From JAOBAU01 sp034667465 (GTDB lineage: Bacteria; Acidobacteriota; Thermoanaerobaculia; Gp7-AA8), in assembly GCA_034667465.1 (NCBI GenBank), contig JAXDJV010000030.1, forward strand, positions 124,001 to 188,000: a stretch of DNA of 64,000 bases, read 5' to 3'. Position 1 is the stretch's first letter, and each line of letters begins with the position of its first letter. Made by a program: the position numbers and the translations under genes. Below are positions 52,943 through 61,495 of the stretch, piece by piece. A model generated the notes under the pieces. That model made no database searches. It worked only from the letters and a program-made list of their open reading frames with translations, and was not told the origin of the DNA.

Positions 52943-54223
52943 CTACGGCGCCGCGCTTCCCGGCAGTTCGGAAGCGCAAACTGCCGCCGCCGGCTCCGGC
53001 TGTACGACGAGGACTTCCGTTGCCGAGCAGGTCGTGACCAGATCGGTGACGGTGAACGAAGTCGTCAGCGGCAGCGCGACGATCGCATCGTCGCGGCGAC
53101 AGCGTCGCGTCCGGAACAGCAGATCGGTCGGGATCGGGATGCTGTACGTGCTCGTGCCGTTGCCGTTGTCGCGAACCGACGCCGGCCTAACGACGCGATT
53201 GTGAAACTCGAAACGGATCGGATTCGACAGCGTGCCGATGGTGATGTCGCCGGTCGAGCCGGCGACCATCTCCGATGGCAGCGCGACGAATCGCGCGCGT
53301 GGCGTCGTGTATGTGAACGTCGGTCCGGCAACGGTATCGCCGGTCAACGCATTGATCACGATGATCGGACCGCTCGCGTCCTCGCATCGGGTCGCGCGCC
53401 TCGCGTTGGTGACGGCCTGGAATTGCGTGCCGCTCACGCGAATCACCGATGCGGCCACTCCCGCAACGGTCACGGAGAGCGGATCATCGAAGCCGCTGCC
53501 GTCGATCGTGATCGCGGTGCCGCCGGTGGACGGTCCGCTGAGCGGCCGCGTCGACTGAATCGTCATCGGGATGTAATAGCGGAACGCGTTTGGCAGCGTC
53601 ACCGACGCGCCGCTCGCAACGTTGACGACGCGAAGGCCGACGGGGAAAAGCATGCGTGACGGAGGGGAGATGAAGTCGACGCTGTAGAAGGCCGCCGAAA
53701 TGACCGGCACTTCCTGTTCGCTGCCGTCCGGATCAATGACGAAGAGCTGCACTGGTGCGCTGAAGCCGGAACCGTAAACCGTGAGTCGCGCACCGCCGTT
53801 GACGGGACTGCTGGAGGGACCGACACCAAGGACTTTCAACGTGCGATCGAGCTCATAGACGGTCGCGCGATTGGATACCTCGATGCGCGACTCGTTCGGC
53901 GTCCCGGCGCGATTCACGATCGTGACCGAATACTCGCGCTCTTCGCCGCCCGTATCGATACGCGGAGTGAACCCCGTCACCTGCTCAGAGTTTACAAACA
54001 GCACGAAGCATGCGCGCGCGATGCCGTCGCTGCCGGTGAAAAAGACCCGAACAGGCGCCTCGAACCCGTAGTAGCTCACGGTGAATGAGTCGCCATCCGA
54101 GATGAACCGCGTCGGAAAGATCCGCGGTTGAAGAGGTGGTGTGAGCGCGACGGCGTTCGCCGCGAAGCCGAGCATTGCGATTACGAGCACGATCGCGCTG
54201 CGCTGACTCTTCATCCCCATCAC
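52943..54223 (-). CDS. Secreted IPT/TIG-domain protein
   Basis: 426 residues. A signal peptide (about 1-26) is followed by a beta-rich region (30-120) and three IPT/TIG-like Ig domains (about 125-215, 217-310 and a degenerate third to 410), with the typical openings SSSPVNGGARLTVYGSGF and GPSTGGTAITIDGSGF. Cysteine pairs in the first and last thirds suggest disulfides. Presumably a surface or periplasmic binding protein. AACCAGGAGGACGTG precedes the ATG. Nothing ties it to a particular ligand. Confidence 0.85.
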   Translation of the reverse strand: MMGMKSQRSAIVLVIAMLGFAANAVALTPPLQPRIFPTRFISDGDSFTVSYYGFEAPVRVFFTGSDGIARACFVLFVNSEQVTGFTPRIDTGGEEREYSVTIVNRAGTPNESRIEVSNRATVYELDRTLKVLGVGPSSSPVNGGARLTVYGSGFSAPVQLFVIDPDGSEQEVPVISAAFYSVDFISPPSRMLFPVGLRVVNVASGASVTLPNAFRYYIPMTIQSTRPLSGPSTGGTAITIDGSGFDDPLSVTVAGVAASVIRVSGTQFQAVTNARRATRCEDASGPIIVINALTGDTVAGPTFTYTTPRARFVALPSEMVAGSTGDITIGTLSNPIRFEFHNRVVRPASVRDNGNGTSTYSIPIPTDLLFRTRRCRRDDAIVALPLTTSFTVTDLVTTCSATEVLVVQPEPAAAVCASELPGSAAP

Positions 54224-54260
54224 GTCCTCCTGGTTGTTTGTCAGAGGATACGCTGAAAGA

Positions 54261-54324
54261 GGGATGAGGCATGGGGCATGAGGTATGAGTTAAAGGCTCT
54301 TACTCATGCCTCATGCCTCATCCC
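54261..54324. repeat. 22-bp inverted repeat built of GGCATGAG words
   Basis: Arms gggatgaggcatggggcatgag (54261-54282, written as two halves gggatgaggcatg and gggcatgag) and 54303-54324 are complementary at 21 of 22 positions with a 20-base spacer. Further copies of the word atgag/ctcat extend both sides. It lies between two tandem minus-strand genes. Confidence 0.85.
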
Positions 54325-54334
54325 TCATGCCTCC

Positions 54335-55909
54335 TTAAGGCGGAAGTCTCACATCCACGGGCGGCAGCTCATCCTTCACGAATTGCCTGTAATTCTCGAA
54401 ACGCGCGAGGATCTCATCGACATATGCGACCGGTTCCGTGCCGCGCGCGTAACCGTGCTTCACGACCGGATCGTTGTAGACGTTGCGCTTTGATTTGCGG
54501 ACGAGCCAGTAGGCGACGTCGTTCCACGACTTCGGATTGTCACCGTACTTTTCCGCGAGCCGGACGGCGTCCTGAACATGGCCGAGGCCGACGTTGTAGG
54601 AGGCGAGGATGAACTTGATCCGCTCGTCCTCGTTTGCGATCGACTTCTTCCACGTCTCGTCCATCTGCCAGAGGTAGCGGCACGCGGCTTCGACGCTCGA
54701 GCGCGGATCATTCGCATTCACCTTCAGCGATTTTGCCGTGCGCGGCATGATCTGCATCAGTCCGATTGCGCCGGCCCAGGAGCGTGCGTTCGGGTTGAAA
54801 CGCGATTCCTGAAACGCCTGCGCGGCGATGAGACGCCAGTCCCAGCCGGGGATGCTGGCGTATTCGCGGAAGGCGTCGTCGAACGGTGAGAGCGTGCCGG
54901 TTTCGGCGGTGAGATACGGACTGGCGGAGCGCGACAGAAATCCGCGCCGGTCAAGAAAATACTTCCTGTAGAGCACCGCGAGCAGTGACGCTTTCCGCTT
55001 CGCCTCGATCCAGTGATTGAGTGCCGCGACGAGTTGCGGCGCATTGCGCCGCGTCGCCCAGACGATCGGCTGCGGCGGTCCGATGGCCGGCCTGACGACG
55101 AGGTTCGTATATTCGCCGGCTCTGAGTTGCGCCAGATTTTCCGCCGCCACCGTGTAGCCGATCTCTCCTTCGGAAAGACGCTGGATCAACTTGTCGCTCG
55201 ACTCGTCGACTTCGACGACTTCGATGTCGTTGTCGAGTGAGGCGTTCAGCTCCACGAGCCGCGCGCGATACGGCGAGACGCGCGGAAGATGGACCTGCTG
55301 GCCTGCGAGCTCGCGCGGAGTGGCGATCGGCCGCGCGCGAATCGTGATCGTCGCAGGCGTCGTTTCTTTCTCTTCGCGAACGAGCGCTTTCTTCACCGTC
55401 GGCGTCGCCCCGGCATTTGGTTTTTCGGCGCCGCGCTGCACGACCACCGGCGCCGTCTCGTACAGCCCAATGGTCTGCAGCACTTCATCGGTATCGGCGG
55501 TCGCGGCGAGCTGCGCGGCGACGACGTCGCCTTCGCCACGATTGAGCTGCTCGTAGAGTGACGCGCTGTCGCGAACGACGACCGGCTGCAGCTTCAGATG
55601 CGATTCGCGCGCGAACCGATCGAGCAGTTCGTACTCGTAACCCATAGTCTCCCCACGGTAGATAAAGTAGCCGGTGGAGTTGAACGTGAAGAGGACGCGC
55701 AGCGTGCCGCCCGCGGTGATGGCGTCGAGATCGCGCGCGATCGGCTCGCTCTTCGGCGGCACGATCTTTTGCCCTTCCGATGGCTTCGGCACAGGGCCGG
55801 TGTCGACGCGGATGGCCGGCTTCACCGGCGGCGCGGGCGGTGGCGGCGGCGCTTCGCGCCCGCACGCGACTGCGAGAAGAAGGGCGACTGCGAACGGCGG
55901 CTGCTTCAC
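54335..55909 (-). CDS. mltF: MltF-type membrane-bound lytic transglycosylase lipoprotein
   Basis: 524 residues from the GTG at 55909, which gives a lipoprotein signal ending ALLLAVAC (C16 lipidated). A Pro-rich linker (18-60) leads to a family-3 solute-binding domain (about 75-320) and a C-terminal SLT domain (about 340-510) with catalytic E368 (AFQESRFNPNA), GLMQIMP and ASYNVG. It cuts the MurNAc-GlcNAc bond at the inner face of the outer membrane. The binding domain carries an insertion of about 30 residues (around 175-205, rich in Lys/Glu/Thr). Divergent from parE. Confidence 0.9.
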   Translation of the reverse strand: MKQPPFAVALLLAVACGREAPPPPPAPPVKPAIRVDTGPVPKPSEGQKIVPPKSEPIARDLDAITAGGTLRVLFTFNSTGYFIYRGETMGYEYELLDRFARESHLKLQPVVVRDSASLYEQLNRGEGDVVAAQLAATADTDEVLQTIGLYETAPVVVQRGAEKPNAGATPTVKKALVREEKETTPATITIRARPIATPRELAGQQVHLPRVSPYRARLVELNASLDNDIEVVEVDESSDKLIQRLSEGEIGYTVAAENLAQLRAGEYTNLVVRPAIGPPQPIVWATRRNAPQLVAALNHWIEAKRKASLLAVLYRKYFLDRRGFLSRSASPYLTAETGTLSPFDDAFREYASIPGWDWRLIAAQAFQESRFNPNARSWAGAIGLMQIMPRTAKSLKVNANDPRSSVEAACRYLWQMDETWKKSIANEDERIKFILASYNVGLGHVQDAVRLAEKYGDNPKSWNDVAYWLVRKSKRNVYNDPVVKHGYARGTEPVAYVDEILARFENYRQFVKDELPPVDVRLPP

Positions 55910-55968
55910 CGCACGCTCGTGTACGCCACAAAGATGCCAGGGCGCGGGTATCATCCGCGCCGACGAAA

Positions 55969-57864
55969 ATGACGAACAACTACGACTCTTCCGCAATCGA
56001 AGTCCTCACCGGACTCGAGCCGGTCCGCAAACGGCCCGGCATGTACACGCTCACCGAACGTCCCAACCATCTCGCCCAGGAAGTCATCGACAACTCCGCT
56101 GACGAAGCGATCGCCGGCTACGCCGACGACATCGCCGTCACGCTGCACGAAGACAACTCCGTTTCCGTCGTCGACAACGGCCGCGGCATGCCGGTCGACA
56201 AGCACGCGAAAGAGGGCGTCTCCGGCGTCGAAGTCATCCTCACGCGTCTGCACGCCGGCGCGAAGTTTTCCGACAAGAACTACCGCTTCTCCGGCGGCCT
56301 GCACGGCGTCGGCGTCTCGGTCGTCAACGCGCTTTCGAAGAAGCTGCAGGTGTGGGTTCGTCGCGACGGCAACGAGTACTCGATGTGGTTCGCCGACGGA
56401 AAAAAGAAGGCGGAGCTGAAGATCGTCGGCACGGTCGGCAAGCGCAACACCGGCACGACCATTCGTTTCTGGCCGGACGAGACGTTCTTCGATTCGCCGA
56501 AGTTCAGCGTGCCGCGACTCAAGCACGTCATGCGCGCGAAGGCAGTGCTGTCGCCGAAGCTGCGGATGCGTTTCGTCAGCGAGCAGGATCCGGCCGACAG
56601 CGAGGAGTGGTACTACGAAGACGGGTTGAAGGATTACCTCGTCTCGGAGCTGGCCGGTTCGCTGACGATTCCCGAGCATCCGTTCGTCGGACATTTCGCC
56701 GGTCTCGACGCTGAGGCGGACTGGGCGGTGGTCTGGTTGCCGGAAGAAGGCGATCTCGTCGCCGAGAGTTACGTGAATCTGATTCCGACCACGCAGGGCG
56801 GCACGCACGTCAACGGATTTCGCACCGGGCTGACCGAAGCGGTGCGCGAGTTCTGCGAGCTGCGCAACCTGTTGCCGCGCGGCGTGAAGATCACGCCGGA
56901 AGATGTCTGGTCGCGCTGCAGCTACGTTCTTTCCGTTCGGATGAAGGAGCCGCAGTTCACCGGCCAGACGAAGGATCGGTTGTCGTCGCGCGAAGCGTCG
57001 GCGTTCGTCTCCGGCGTGACGCAGGATGCGTTCTCGATCTGGCTCAACACGAACGTCGCCGAGGCGCAGAAGATCGCGCAGGTCGCCATCGACAGTGCGA
57101 TGGTGCGGCTGCGGCAGGGAAAGAAGGTCGAGCGGAAACGGATGACGTCCGGTCCCGCGCTTCCCGGCAAGCTCGCCGACTGCACGAGCCAGGATCTCGA
57201 TCGGACGGAGCTCTTCCTGGTCGAGGGTGATTCCGCGGGCGGCTCCGCGAAGCAGGCGCGCGACCGTGATTTTCAGGCGATCATGCCGCTGCGCGGCAAG
57301 ATCCTGAACACGTGGGAAGTGCACTCGAACGAAGTGCTCTCATCGCAGGAAGTGCACGACATCGCCGTCGCGCTCGGCGTCGATCCGGGAACGGAAAATG
57401 TCAGCGGCCTTCGCTACGGCAAGGTTTGCATTCTCGCCGACGCCGATTCGGACGGCGCGCATATCGCGACGCTGCTCTGTGCGCTGTTCGTCCGCCACTT
57501 CCGCAAGCTCGTTTCCGACGGACGCGTGCATGTAGCGATGCCGCCGCTCTATCGGATCGACGTCGGGAAGAACGTCTATTACGCGCTCGACGATCACGAG
57601 CGCGACGGCATCCTCGCGCGCATCGAAGCGGAAGGGATCAAAGGGAAGGTGAACATCCAGCGTTTCAAAGGACTCGGCGAAATGAATCCGCTGCAGCTCC
57701 GCGAAACGACGATGTCACCCGACACCCGCCGCCTCGTGCAGCTGACGCTCGAAGCGGAGACGGATCCCGACGCCACGATCGACATGCTCCTCGCGAAGAA
57801 TCGCGCCGGCGATCGCAAGACCTGGCTGATGGAAGAGGGAAACCGGGCGGAGATCCTGGAGTGA
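55969..57864 (+). CDS. parE: DNA topoisomerase IV subunit B
   Basis: 631 residues, ParE length rather than the longer GyrB. The GHKL ATPase has QEVIDNSADEA, DNGRGMPVD and SGGLHGVGVSVVNAL; the transducer Lys is in QTKDRL; the TOPRIM domain has LVEGDSAGGSA, PLRGKILN and DADSDGAHI. The C-terminus KGLGEMNPLQLRETTM and the final LLAKNRAGDRKTWL match ParE of Proteobacteria. It decatenates daughter chromosomes with ParC, which is not adjacent. Overlaps the downstream small gene by GTGA. Confidence 0.92.
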   Translation: MTNNYDSSAIEVLTGLEPVRKRPGMYTLTERPNHLAQEVIDNSADEAIAGYADDIAVTLHEDNSVSVVDNGRGMPVDKHAKEGVSGVEVILTRLHAGAKFSDKNYRFSGGLHGVGVSVVNALSKKLQVWVRRDGNEYSMWFADGKKKAELKIVGTVGKRNTGTTIRFWPDETFFDSPKFSVPRLKHVMRAKAVLSPKLRMRFVSEQDPADSEEWYYEDGLKDYLVSELAGSLTIPEHPFVGHFAGLDAEADWAVVWLPEEGDLVAESYVNLIPTTQGGTHVNGFRTGLTEAVREFCELRNLLPRGVKITPEDVWSRCSYVLSVRMKEPQFTGQTKDRLSSREASAFVSGVTQDAFSIWLNTNVAEAQKIAQVAIDSAMVRLRQGKKVERKRMTSGPALPGKLADCTSQDLDRTELFLVEGDSAGGSAKQARDRDFQAIMPLRGKILNTWEVHSNEVLSSQEVHDIAVALGVDPGTENVSGLRYGKVCILADADSDGAHIATLLCALFVRHFRKLVSDGRVHVAMPPLYRIDVGKNVYYALDDHERDGILARIEAEGIKGKVNIQRFKGLGEMNPLQLRETTMSPDTRRLVQLTLEAETDPDATIDMLLAKNRAGDRKTWLMEEGNRAEILE

Positions 57865-58136
57865 TCGACGCGCTGATCATCGTCGTCGCCGCGCTGTTTC
57901 TGGTCAGCGTGCTGGTGTCGACGAGGATCATGCGCCGCAGTCTCAGTGCATTGACGCCGGAGGAGAAAGCGCGGCTCGTCGACCCCGCGGCGGCGACGCC
58001 GATCTGGTCGTTCATGGCGATGGTTGCCGTCCTCGCAATCTGGCTGATGCTCATCTTCGTCGTGCGCGATTACACCCGCCTCGCGACGCCGTCGCGCTCG
58101 CGGCATTCATGCTCCTCAGCGCCGCGACCGGCGTGA
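57861..58136 (+). CDS. Small membrane protein, 5' part of a frameshifted gene
   Basis: Reading from the GTG that overlaps the parE stop (GTGA) gives two transmembrane segments (residues 3-21 and 50-70) up to VVRDYTRLA, and then a non-hydrophobic Ser/Arg-rich tail to a stop at 58136. The frame two bases on (that is, -1) continues with DAVALAAFMLLSAATGVM and two more membrane segments. The natural product is therefore probably a four-helix protein of about 135 residues coupled to parE. I do not recognise the family. Confidence 0.55.
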   Translation: MIDALIIVVAALFLVSVLVSTRIMRRSLSALTPEEKARLVDPAAATPIWSFMAMVAVLAIWLMLIFVVRDYTRLATPSRSRHSCSSAPRPA

Positions 58137-58270
58137 TGACGTATCGCCACTATCAGCGTCACGGAATGCCGCCGGCGTTCCTGCGCGCGTTTGCGATCGC
58201 GCGAGCGTTGCGGCTGGCGGGAGCGATTGCGTTGTTCGGGTTGATCGCGGTGTGGGTATTTATGGCATGA
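58085..58270 (+). pseudogene. 3' part of the frameshifted membrane-protein gene
   Basis: From 58085 the -1 frame encodes about 61 residues with hydrophobic stretches ALAAFMLLSAATGVM and LAGAIALFGLIAVWVF separated by YRHYQRHGMPPAFLRAFAIAR, ending TGA at 58268-58270. The first Met in this frame is at 58109, without ribosome site. It completes the preceding gene if one base has been lost near 58080-58085. It could be a true inactivating mutation or a sequencing error. Confidence 0.55.
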
Positions 58271-58369
58271 CTCGTATAGTTGTCGTATCTGAAAACTTAT
58301 GGAAATCAGATGCGGCAGGCGTTATTCTTGCGCGCAACGGCAGGCAATCTGTCGATAAAAGGAGCGCAA

Positions 58370-58620
58370 ATGAGAAAACTCGCCATCCGATTCGCATTGA
58401 CGGTCGCTCTGCTGTTGTTCGCCGCGCCGATGTTCGCGCAGGAGTACGGCTGCTACGACTGCCGCCAGGACAATACATCTGACGCAACTTTCATGTGGTG
58501 CGACCATCCGCAGACAATTCGTGGGGCTGGGACCAACCGTGCCAGTGGGTAACGATTGGCCAGGTTATCACCTGCAAGCGCGTCGGGTTTCGCTGCTACT
58601 ACTTCGAGGTCTGCGGTTGA
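58370..58620 (+). pseudogene. Cys-rich secreted peptide gene with an apparent -1 frameshift
   Basis: ATG at 58370 follows AAGGAG by five bases and opens a signal peptide (MRKLAIRFALTVALLLFAAP, then MFAQ). As written the frame ends at 58552. At about 58513 the -1 frame takes over with DNSWGWDQPCQW and ends at TGA 58618-58620, exactly overlapping the TTG start of the next gene (TTGA). The joined product has about 83 residues and seven cysteines in a mature part of about 59. Loss of one G from cag-gac at 58511-58515 would explain the break. The family is not recognised. Confidence 0.65.
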
Positions 58621-60803
58621 GGTCATCCGCGACGTTCGCGCTGATCGCGATCGTGTTCGCGATCAGCGCTGAAGCTCAGTCAGGTCGGAGCACGGTCGTC
58701 GTACAGCTCGAGCCACAGCACACATCGACATCGCCGTCGGGAAAGTTGTCGTTGCGATCGGCACACGAACCGGCGCAACAGCGCGAAATCGCGGTGAAGA
58801 ATGGCGACGCGCAAGTAACCGAGGCCGCCGGCAGCATTTGGGAGCTGCAGCTCGCGAGTGACGGATGGTGGTCGCCAGTACGAACGATCAGCTTTCCCGC
58901 CACGGATGTCACCGAGCATCAGGCGTTGCCGGTGTGGCGCACCGGCGTCGTCAACGGTCGCCTGACCGCCGGAGACAAAGACATCGAGCTGCCGAAATCA
59001 ATCACGCTCACCGTCGAGTCTCCGCCGCAACCTGCCGCGCCGCCGGAGATTGCGCGCGGCACGACGTTCGATTGTCCGGTGTCACCAGATGGTAGCTGGT
59101 CATGCCGCATTCCGGCCACGACACTCGATCTCGTGCTGCGGCAGAAAGGCATCACTCCCCACTACCGTTGGGGAGTTGCTGTCGCGACGACTGAAGCGAA
59201 AGACCTCGGCAACTTCGTGCTGAAGCGCGGTGCGTCGTTCACCGCATGGCTCGATCGCGCCACCACGAAGAAGCTGAAATCGCCGGCGCATGCGCGACTC
59301 GTTCGCAGCGTGACGCCGCTCGGCGGCGAGACCTCGGCGCGCCTCAGCGTTCCCGTCGCCGAAGCGTCGTTCAACGCAAAAGGGGCGGTGCAACTCGCGC
59401 CGTTACCGGCCGGTATCTACGTCCTCGAAGTGCGGGCCGAAGGATTCGCAACCGCGCGCGTTTCGCCCGTGGAGATTTATCCCGGCAGCGAGTCAGTCTT
59501 TCGCAAGCCGATCGAGCTTCATCCTCCGATCACTGTCGCCGTGTCCGTCGATCCGCCGGTGGATCCCGCCGGCACGCCGTGGCGTGTCAGCTGGCAGCGC
59601 AACAATGATTTCGTGTCCGGCGCCGACCCGTTCCCCTTATTCAGGGCCACCGTTGACAAGGAAGGGAGTGTGAAGATCGCCGGCCAGGAACCAGGAACGT
59701 TTTTTCTTCAGATCCTGAACGCGGGTGGCGATCGGATTGCCGAGCGTTCTCTCGTCGTCCACGACGAGCACGACGCGGTCATTCGCGTGCAGGTCGAATC
59801 GCACGACGTGAAGGGAACGCTGCGACTCGGCGGCGAGCCGATTGCGGCGACGCTTTGGTTCGGAAGTCGTTTTGGCGCAGAACGGGTGAAGATGACGGCG
59901 AATGCGGAAGGTGCCTTCAGCGGCGCGCTGCCGCATCGCGGCGAATGGCCACTCGACGTCGAAAGCAGGGAGTTGTCGTTACTGACGATGACGGACGTGA
60001 CGGTCCCTGATGACGACAAGCCGCTCGACATCGATCTGCCTGACACGACGCTTTCCGGCTGGGTCATCGGATCAGACGGTCAGCGGCTCACTAACGGGAG
60101 TGTTGCTGTCCGGACCGGCGTTCGTTTGGTTGAACCGCGGCTCGCCGCCGACGGCTCGTTCACTCTTCGAGCGCTTACCCCCGGAGTTGTTCACCTCATC
60201 GCGACCGATCGACGTACGGGGGAAACGAGTTCAGGAGTTGACGTCCCGCTCTCGGAGGGTGAGAAGCGTGCGGGTGTCGAGCTTCGCATCGATGCGAGGA
60301 AGGCTGTCGTCGGAACGATTGTGTCGCGCGGACAGCCGGTGATCGGTGCCAGCGTGACCGGCTTCGGTCTCGACGTCGGCAGCCAGATTGCGCCGATGAC
60401 CGATACCGATGTCACTGGTCGCTTCGTTCTCTACATCGCGGAGCGCGCGCAGCGCGCTCGCTTCACTGTCGGCGCTCCCGGACGAACGCTGCAGACATTT
60501 GACGTGACGATCACTCCGACGCCGGTCACGCTTGAGCTCGAGCCGGTCGGTGGCGTGGTCGAACTGGTTGTCGACGGACCTTTTCGTCTCATGCGAAACG
60601 GGATGACGATTCCGATCAACATGATCACCGACTGGATGTCAGGTCACGGCGATCCGCTGAGCGACTTTTCTGTCATGCACATTCCCGATCTCGCGCCGGG
60701 CCGTTACGAAGTCTGCTCGACAGGTTCGGCAACGCCGGCTTGTGTCGGCGGTGAGCTCGCCCCGGGCGGAACGCTGCGGCTTGTCGTGCCGAAGCAACCC
60801 TAA
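58617..60803 (+). CDS. Large secreted carboxypeptidase-regulatory-like protein
   Basis: 728 residues from the TTG at 58617, which gives a signal peptide (MRSSATFALIAIVFAISAEA) and overlaps the upstream stop as TTGA. The chain is a series of beta-sandwich modules of carboxypeptidase-regulatory/SdrD-B-like type, for example VNGRLTAGDK, APLPAGIYVLEVRAEGF, VKGTLRLGGEP, LSGWVIGSDGQRLTNG and VVGTIVSRGQPVIGA. The last 100 residues hold a short Cys pair (EVCSTGSATPACVGG). There is no catalytic motif. Extracellular, possibly binding; its partner may be the coupled Cys-rich peptide. Its stop overlaps the stop of the convergent racemase gene by three bases. Confidence 0.8.
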   Translation: MRSSATFALIAIVFAISAEAQSGRSTVVVQLEPQHTSTSPSGKLSLRSAHEPAQQREIAVKNGDAQVTEAAGSIWELQLASDGWWSPVRTISFPATDVTEHQALPVWRTGVVNGRLTAGDKDIELPKSITLTVESPPQPAAPPEIARGTTFDCPVSPDGSWSCRIPATTLDLVLRQKGITPHYRWGVAVATTEAKDLGNFVLKRGASFTAWLDRATTKKLKSPAHARLVRSVTPLGGETSARLSVPVAEASFNAKGAVQLAPLPAGIYVLEVRAEGFATARVSPVEIYPGSESVFRKPIELHPPITVAVSVDPPVDPAGTPWRVSWQRNNDFVSGADPFPLFRATVDKEGSVKIAGQEPGTFFLQILNAGGDRIAERSLVVHDEHDAVIRVQVESHDVKGTLRLGGEPIAATLWFGSRFGAERVKMTANAEGAFSGALPHRGEWPLDVESRELSLLTMTDVTVPDDDKPLDIDLPDTTLSGWVIGSDGQRLTNGSVAVRTGVRLVEPRLAADGSFTLRALTPGVVHLIATDRRTGETSSGVDVPLSEGEKRAGVELRIDARKAVVGTIVSRGQPVIGASVTGFGLDVGSQIAPMTDTDVTGRFVLYIAERAQRARFTVGAPGRTLQTFDVTITPTPVTLELEPVGGVVELVVDGPFRLMRNGMTIPINMITDWMSGHGDPLSDFSVMHIPDLAPGRYEVCSTGSATPACVGGELAPGGTLRLVVPKQP

Positions 60804-61495
60804 GCGAGCATCTCGCGGATCGCGGCGTCGACGTGAATCCTGGTCGTGTCGAGCACGATCACGCCGTCGTAATCATCTTCGCGAAGGATGAGCGACAGCT
60901 CGGTGCCGCCGAGGATGATCGCTTCGATTCCGGAGCGCTCGCGCATGCGGGCGATGATGCGAAGGAGCTCGGCTTTCGTTTCCGCGACGACGTTGCCGCC
61001 GATCAGCTCGTTCATGTAGCTGTCGTGCACGAATCGCTGCTCCTCTTCATTCGGCACGACGAGCGCGATCCCGGCCGGCTCGAAGACGTCGCGATAGAAA
61101 CTGCCGGTCATCGTGAAGCGCGTGCCGAGCAGACCGGCGGTGCGAATGCCGCGTTGCTTCGCGACGTCGCGCGTCTCTTCAATGATGCTGATCAGCGGAA
61201 TCGGAGAGATGCGCCGCACTTCATTGAAGACGATGTGCGGCGTGTTCGCCGCGAAGAGCGCGACTTCCGCACCGCCACGCGCAAGCCGGTTCACCTCTTC
61301 GGCGAGCAGCTCCGTCAGTCGCGGAAGCTCGTTCGTGGCGACCAGTCCGAGCACCGACTTCACGTCGACGCTCGAGATCAGCATCCGCGGATACGTGCCG
61401 TCGGTGACCCGCTCGCGATACTTCGCGATCAGCGCGCGGTAATACTCGATCGTCGATTCCGGACCGGTACCGCCGACGATCCCGAGCATCTTCAT
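60800..61495 (-). CDS. Aspartate/glutamate racemase homologue lacking both catalytic cysteines
   Basis: 231 residues. The fold signature is clear: MKMLGIVGGTGPESTIEYYR at the start, FAANTPHIVFNE at the first catalytic site and LGGTELSLI at the second. In active racemases a Cys precedes NT and TE at one or both sites; here they are Ala and Gly, and the protein contains no cysteine at all. It may be inactive, or use another residue, or be a lyase/isomerase. The ATG overlaps the stop of the SnoaL-like gene (ATGA), placing it third in a minus-strand operon. Confidence 0.85.
   Translation of the reverse strand: MKMLGIVGGTGPESTIEYYRALIAKYRERVTDGTYPRMLISSVDVKSVLGLVATNELPRLTELLAEEVNRLARGGAEVALFAANTPHIVFNEVRRISPIPLISIIEETRDVAKQRGIRTAGLLGTRFTMTGSFYRDVFEPAGIALVVPNEEEQRFVHDSYMNELIGGNVVAETKAELLRIIARMRERSGIEAIILGGTELSLILREDDYDGVIVLDTTRIHVDAAIREMLA

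Noticed and set aside
58075..58095. Programmed ribosomal frameshifting in the parE-coupled gene
   Set aside because: No X-XXY-YYZ slippery heptamer or strong following stem could be seen; the neighbour gene has a similar one-base loss, which favours mutation or sequence error.
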